Shown here piece by piece: positions 6,240 to 9,524 of a stretch of 9,524 nt of DNA. Where the stretch lies: positions 1 through 9,524 of the forward strand of contig JAIRKW010000095.1 in NCBI GenBank assembly GCA_031259875.1, written 5' to 3'. The first letter of the stretch is position 1; each line of letters begins with the position of its first letter. The notes under the pieces were generated by a model. That model searched no databases. It had not been told where the DNA came from and saw nothing but the letters and a program-made list of their open reading frames with translations. Source of the DNA: Campylobacteraceae bacterium (GTDB taxonomy: Bacteria; Campylobacterota; Campylobacteria; Campylobacterales; Campylobacteraceae). The translations under genes were made by a program, and so were the position numbers.

Positions 6240-7457
6240 ATGTTTAAAAGAGTTGTTGTTACCGGTATGGGCATGATAAACAGCGTCGGGCTTGATAAAG
6301 AAAGTGCTTTTAAAGCTATAGTTGACGGTAAAAGCGGCATTAAAAGAATTACTTTATTTGATGCTTCCAATCATCCCGTTACTATCGCAGGCGAGATAGA
6401 TGGATTTAATCCCGAAGTTGTTCTGGACGGCAAAGAGGTCAAAAAAGCTGACCGCTTTATACAACTTGGTCTAAAAGCGGCGCAAGATGCGCTAAAAGAA
6501 GCTAATATTATTGATTTTGACAATGAAAGATTTGGTGTCAGTTCAGCATCGGGTATCGGCGGACTTCCTAATATCGAGAAAAACTCTATCTCTTCAAATA
6601 CAAGAGGACCGCGAAAAGTATCTCCATTTTTTATTCCATCAGCACTTATAAATATGCTTGGTGGTTTTGTATCTATTCAATATGGATTAAAAGGTCCGAA
6701 TCTCTCATCTGTTACAGCCTGCGCGGCTGGCACTCACGCAATTTGTGAAGCTGTGAAAACCATTGTGTTAGGCGGGGCGGACAAAATGCTTGTGGTCGCA
6801 TCGGAGTCTGCTATTTGTGACATAGGCATAGCCGGTTTTGCGTCTATGAGAGCTCTTTCTACAAGAAATGATGATCCGCAAAGAGCTTCCCGTCCATTTG
6901 ACAATGAAAGAGACGGGTTTGTAATGGGTGAAGGTGCGGGAGCATTAGTACTCGAAACATATGAGGACGCAAAAAAAAGAGGAGCAAAAATTTACGCTGA
7001 AATTATTGGTTTTGGTGAAAGCGGCGACGCTAATCATATAACTACACCGGCACCTGGAGGCGAAGGCGCAAAACGTGCTATAGCGGCAGCATTAAAAATG
7101 GCACAATTAACAAGTGTGGATTATATAAACGCACACGGTACCAGTACAAAATATAACGACCTTTATGAAACAATAGCTATCAAATCGCTGTTTAAGACAA
7201 TTCCTCCGATAAGCTCTACAAAAGGGCAAATAGGGCATTGTTTGGGAGCGGCGGGAGCGATAGAAGCTGTTATAAGCATAATGGCTATGAATGAGGGCGT
7301 ACTGCCTCCGACTATCAATCAATTCGTTAAAGATCCGGAATGCGATTTGGATTATATACCAAATATCGCAAGAGAAGCAAATATTGCTACAGCTATGAGT
7401 AATTCATTCGGTTTTGGCGGTACAAACGGCTCTATAATATTTAAAAAAGTGGATTAA
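6240..7457 (+). CDS. fabF: 3-oxoacyl-[acyl-carrier-protein] synthase II (FabF)
   Basis: Condensing enzyme (KAS II) that elongates acyl-ACP with malonyl-ACP by decarboxylative Claisen condensation. It has 405 residues (E. coli FabF about 413) in the thiolase fold. The active-site triad is Cys161 in TACAAGTH, His299 in NAHGTST and His333 in IGHCLGAAGA, with Lys328 just before; the C-terminal SFGFGGTNG loop (389-397) is present. The two-histidine layout separates it from FabH, and proximity to acpP supports FabF rather than FabB. AAAGGA lies about ten bases before the ATG and the N-terminus MFKRVVVTGMGM is family-like. It stands after the acpP terminator with no convincing promoter of its own, so expression probably depends on readthrough. 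accA follows after two bases. Confidence 0.97.
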   Translation: MFKRVVVTGMGMINSVGLDKESAFKAIVDGKSGIKRITLFDASNHPVTIAGEIDGFNPEVVLDGKEVKKADRFIQLGLKAAQDALKEANIIDFDNERFGVSSASGIGGLPNIEKNSISSNTRGPRKVSPFFIPSALINMLGGFVSIQYGLKGPNLSSVTACAAGTHAICEAVKTIVLGGADKMLVVASESAICDIGIAGFASMRALSTRNDDPQRASRPFDNERDGFVMGEGAGALVLETYEDAKKRGAKIYAEIIGFGESGDANHITTPAPGGEGAKRAIAAALKMAQLTSVDYINAHGTSTKYNDLYETIAIKSLFKTIPPISSTKGQIGHCLGAAGAIEAVISIMAMNEGVLPPTINQFVKDPECDLDYIPNIAREANIATAMSNSFGFGGTNGSIIFKKVD

Positions 7458-7459
7458 TT

Positions 7460-8398
7460 TTGGCAACCTATCTTGATTTTGAAAAAAACATAAAACAAAT
7501 AGACGAAGAGATTTCAACGGCAAAGATAAAAGATGACGCAGCAGCAGTTGAAATCCTTCAAAAAAACCTTGAAAAAGAGGTAATTAAGACATATAAAAAC
7601 CTTAGTGAATATCAAAAACTCCAGCTTGCACGTCATCCTGACAGACCATATGCTATTGACTATATGCGTCCGCTTTTGAATGATTACTATGAGATTCATG
7701 GGGACAGAACTTTTAGAGATGATGCCTCCGTAGTCTGCTATGTAGGAAATTTTCAAGGACGAAAAATCGTTATGATAGGCGAACAAAAGGGCAGAGGCAC
7801 TAAAAATAAAATTCGCAGAAATTTCGGTATGCCGCACCCTGAAGGCTACAGAAAAGTTTTGAGAGTTTGTAAATTAGCTGAAAAATTTTCACTTCCTGTC
7901 ATCTTCTTTGTAGACACTCCGGGTGCATATCCTGGGATAGGCGCCGAAGAGCGCGGACAAAGCGAAGCAATAGCACGAAATCTTTATGAGTTAAGTTCAC
8001 TTAAGACAAAAACCATATCTATTATTATAGGCGAAGGCGGTTCGGGCGGTGCATTAGCTTTAGGCGTAGCTGATAGAGTTGCCATGATGACATACTCTGT
8101 ATTTTCCGTCATTTCACCTGAAGGCTGTGCAGCAATTTTATGGAATGACCCAGCCAAGCAAGAGAGTGCAACAAAAGCTATGCGTATCACAGCAGACGAT
8201 TTAAAAAGTCTTAAACTTATAGACGATGTCATAGAAGAACCGTTGATGGGCGCACACAGAGATAAGGACGGCGCGGTAATGGCTGCAGGCAGCTATATAA
8301 TTCAAACATTAAAATTATTAGACAGTATGGATAATGACGAACGCCAAGAGGCAAGATATAGAAAAATTCTATCTATAGGCGCATTTCAAGAGCTGTAA
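7460..8398 (+). CDS. accA: acetyl-CoA carboxylase carboxyltransferase subunit alpha (AccA)
   Basis: Alpha subunit of the carboxyltransferase half of acetyl-CoA carboxylase, which works with AccD to move the carboxyl group from biotin-BCCP to acetyl-CoA, giving malonyl-CoA. It has 312 residues, normal for the family. The N-terminal helical region (MATYLDFEKNIKQI, residues 1-14) precedes the crotonase-like core with VDTPGAYPGIGAEERGQ (151-167), the oxyanion-forming GEGGSGGALALG (191-202) and SPEGCAAILW (219-228). The start is TTG (7460), two bases after the fabF stop, with only a weak GTGGA ribosome site (7449-7453); the family-like N-terminus supports it and implies translational coupling to fabF. 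The gene is last in the operon, with a hairpin terminator after it. AccD, AccB and AccC are not in the window, which is normal for this phylum. Confidence 0.97.
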   Translation: MATYLDFEKNIKQIDEEISTAKIKDDAAAVEILQKNLEKEVIKTYKNLSEYQKLQLARHPDRPYAIDYMRPLLNDYYEIHGDRTFRDDASVVCYVGNFQGRKIVMIGEQKGRGTKNKIRRNFGMPHPEGYRKVLRVCKLAEKFSLPVIFFVDTPGAYPGIGAEERGQSEAIARNLYELSSLKTKTISIIIGEGGSGGALALGVADRVAMMTYSVFSVISPEGCAAILWNDPAKQESATKAMRITADDLKSLKLIDDVIEEPLMGAHRDKDGAVMAAGSYIIQTLKLLDSMDNDERQEARYRKILSIGAFQEL

Positions 8399-8436
8399 GA
8401 TAAAATCGCAGCACTATCGACAATCTGTAAATTGCA

Positions 8437-8508
8437 GTTAAAAAGTTCATACATGCAACTTCCGTCTTATAAATGAACTTGCATGACTTTTAACGAGTTC
8501 TTCTTTTT
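8437..8508 (+). terminator. probable terminator of the acpP-fabF-accA operon
   Basis: GTTAAAA (8437-8443) pairs with TTTTAAC (8488-8494), and CATGCAA (8452-8458) with TTGCATG (8479-8485), forming a long imperfect hairpin with bulges, followed by the T-rich tail TTCTTCTTTTT (8498-8508). It starts 38 bases after the accA stop. A competing stem AAGTTCAT (8443-8450)/ATGAACTT (8473-8480) uses some of the same bases. Confidence 0.55.
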
Positions 8509-9084
8509 AACTTTTGAAATATCATTGAATAATTCACGATTTGTTGGACTTTAAGCATCGCTTTTCACATTATTCATTTCAGAAAAGCGAGTGATTCAAT
8601 TTTCACATATCTCTTTACGATATCAATATTACACTATTTATAAAAAATAAAACATCACTCCTTGTAACAAGACTTTAATTTTTAAAATTTTTTACCGTTG
8701 CAGATAAAATTAAATACTTGAATATTTAGCTCTTTAATAAATTTTTATAATTGCAATATTGCTATATTTTTTGTACAATATCTCGAATTTAGCATATCAT
8801 TTTTTAATATATCGGCACTTTTAAAGACAAGCACACACTGTTTTTATACCCGCTTGTATCCGAATCAAAGTAAATGCAACAATTTTCACTTTGCCATCTA
8901 TTAATAATAAATTTTCATATAGTTTTAATAAAAAACTCATCTTGTGAAACTTAAATATCTATAAAATTCGCATTTTCAAAAGATCAGCCAATCTATTTTT
9001 TGCCAGTATATTATGTATCCGTTTTGTAATAAATACGAAAAAATGGATACAAATGCTGCTGTAAAAAATTTTTTTAGATTTTAC
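8509..9084. other. AT-rich non-coding gap between accA and tRNA-Pro
   Basis: No credible gene on either strand. It contains a 9-bp inverted repeat TCGCTTTTC (8558-8566)/GAAAAGCGA (8582-8590), three TTCAC motifs at 8533, 8564 and 8602, another at 8885, GTGAA at 8944, and an inverted repeat TGTATCC (9014-9020)/GGATACA (9045-9051) whose motif also appears at 8855-8861. The function is unknown. It could be regulatory or origin-like DNA, or degraded sequence. Confidence 0.5.
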
Positions 9085-9131
9085 TTTCACAGCGTGAAAA
9101 AGATGTGAAAAACTTCAAAAAATTTTTCACG
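9085..9131. repeat. cluster of four TTCAC/GTGAA motifs before tRNA-Pro
   Basis: TTTCAC (9085-9090), GTGAAAAA (9094-9101), GTGAAAAA (9105-9112) and TTTTTCAC (9123-9130) fall within 47 bases. The first two form an inverted repeat around AGC, the second and third are direct copies 11 bases apart, and the last is inverted 21 bases further on. The reverse complement of 9104-9112 is TTTTTCACA, which fits the general DnaA-box consensus TTWTNCACA. It sits just upstream of the tRNA promoter, so it could be an operator. Confidence 0.6.
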
Positions 9132-9161
9132 TTATGAAATAAAACTTTAAAATTTTATATG

Positions 9162-9167
9162 TATAAT
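9162..9167 (+). promoter_or_regulatory. -10 element of the tRNA-Pro promoter
   Basis: A perfect TATAAT 13 bases before the first tRNA base, preceded by TG and AT-rich DNA. Transcription would begin near 9174, leaving a very short leader, as expected for a tRNA gene. No clear -35 hexamer. Confidence 0.65.
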
Positions 9168-9180
9168 ACTCATTTGGTTT

Positions 9181-9258
9181 CGGGGTGTAGCGCAGCCTGG
9201 CTAGCGCACTATCTTGGGGTGGTAGAGGTCGCGGGTTCAAGTCCCGTCACCCCGACCA
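9181..9258 (+). tRNA. tRNA-Pro (anticodon GGG)
   Basis: A complete cloverleaf of 78 bases with encoded CCA. The acceptor arm CGGGGTG (9181-9187) pairs with CACCCCG (9248-9254), with discriminator A and CCA at 9256-9258. The D stem is GCGC/GCGC (9190-9193 with 9204-9207) with GG in the loop. The anticodon stem CTATC/GGTAG (9209-9213 with 9221-9225) holds the loop TTGGGGT, placing GGG at 34-36 (9216-9218) and G at 37. The variable loop is five bases, and the T arm GCGGG/CCCGT has loop TTCAAGT. The C1-G72 pair, discriminator A and G35-G36 are proline identity features. It reads CCC and CCU codons. No clear terminator follows at once. Confidence 0.95.
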
Positions 9259-9324
9259 TTTGTGCATTATGACCTGCTTAAAAGAATGATAAATTTTATG
9301 TATTTTTTACAAGTAATGAACAGT

Positions 9325-9352
9325 AAAATTACTCTTTTTATATAGTAATTTT
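9325..9352. terminator. inverted repeat between convergent tRNA-Pro and thiD
   Basis: AAAATTACT (9325-9333) pairs perfectly with AGTAATTTT (9344-9352) around a 10-base loop. The stem is AT-rich and ends in TTTT on both strands, so it could act weakly as a bidirectional terminator in this convergent spacer, but no longer T-tract follows. Confidence 0.35.
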
Positions 9353-9384
9353 CAAAGAATAAAAATTATTCACATATATAAAAT

Positions 9385-9524
9385 TTATTCACAGTATATG
9401 TCTGCTTTATGCCTTATCGGTCCGTTTCCTTTTCCTAAATCAGGAGCATTTTTTATAGCATTATATATATAATTTTTACTATTTTGTATTGCATTCTCAA
9501 GTGTAAAACCAAGCGCCAAATTGC
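9385..9524 (-). CDS. thiD: hydroxymethylpyrimidine/phosphomethylpyrimidine kinase (ThiD), C-terminal part
   Basis: The minus strand reads open from the window edge for 45 residues to TAA at 9387-9385, so only the C-terminus is present and the start lies beyond the window. The sequence contains LALGFTLENAIQ, then KNYIYNAIKNAP and GKGNGPIRH. This matches the ThiD end, where an alternating helix leads to a Gly-rich loop (typically LGKGNGPxxH) in the ribokinase-like fold. ThiD phosphorylates HMP and HMP-phosphate in the cytoplasm to give the pyrimidine half of thiamine. It converges on tRNA-Pro. A fusion with ThiE or another domain further upstream cannot be excluded. The call rests on recognition of the C-terminal motif only. 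Confidence 0.8.
   Translation of the reverse strand, partial: NLALGFTLENAIQNSKNYIYNAIKNAPDLGKGNGPIRHKADIYCE

Noticed and set aside
9239..9258. tRNA-Pro 3' end as an integration attachment site
   Set aside because: No repeat of the tRNA 3' end and no integrase or phage gene within the window.

Overview
The window looks like chromosomal core DNA from a Campylobacterota (Epsilonproteobacteria) genome. The evidence is the AT-rich composition, the protein sequences (MraY, FabG, AccA and GpmI read like Campylobacter/Sulfurimonas-type orthologues) and the gene order murD-mraY (minus) diverging from gpmI-fabG, then acpP-fabF-accA (plus). As I remember it, Campylobacter jejuni has the same order, with a respiratory gene block inserted between fabG and acpP. 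I cannot place the organism below phylum level with confidence.

Layout. Positions 1-134 are the AT-rich spacer beyond murD and contain a perfect 14-bp palindrome. Positions 135-2392 (minus) hold mraY and murD, joined by a 4-base ATGA overlap: MraY makes lipid I at the membrane and MurD adds D-glutamate to UDP-MurNAc-L-Ala in the cytoplasm. Positions 2393-3122 are a divergent spacer with promoter-like elements and only doubtful, possibly decayed, small membrane-protein reading frames. Positions 3123-5356 (plus) hold gpmI (cofactor-independent phosphoglycerate mutase) and fabG (3-oxoacyl-ACP reductase). Positions 5357-5937 are a non-coding gap rich in inverted repeats, ending in the acpP promoter. 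Positions 5938-8398 (plus) hold acpP, an intrinsic terminator, fabF and accA. Positions 8399-9180 are another very AT-rich gap with an accA terminator and a dense set of TTCAC/GTGAA motifs. Positions 9181-9258 encode tRNA-Pro with anticodon GGG. The right edge (9385-9524, minus) is the 3' end of a gene matching thiD (hydroxymethylpyrimidine kinase).

The genes work together as a fatty-acid module: AccA is the carboxyltransferase alpha subunit that makes malonyl-CoA, ACP carries the chain, FabF condenses it and FabG reduces it. Beside it sit two peptidoglycan precursor enzymes and a glycolytic/gluconeogenic enzyme.

I see no mobile element, CRISPR array, defence locus or clearly novel multigene system. 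The items most worth checking are the TTCAC motif cluster before tRNA-Pro (DnaA-box-like, partly helically phased), the alternative hairpins after accA, the internal terminator between acpP and fabF, and a small membrane-protein frame that one base inserted in either of two T7 tracts would join to an ATG start.
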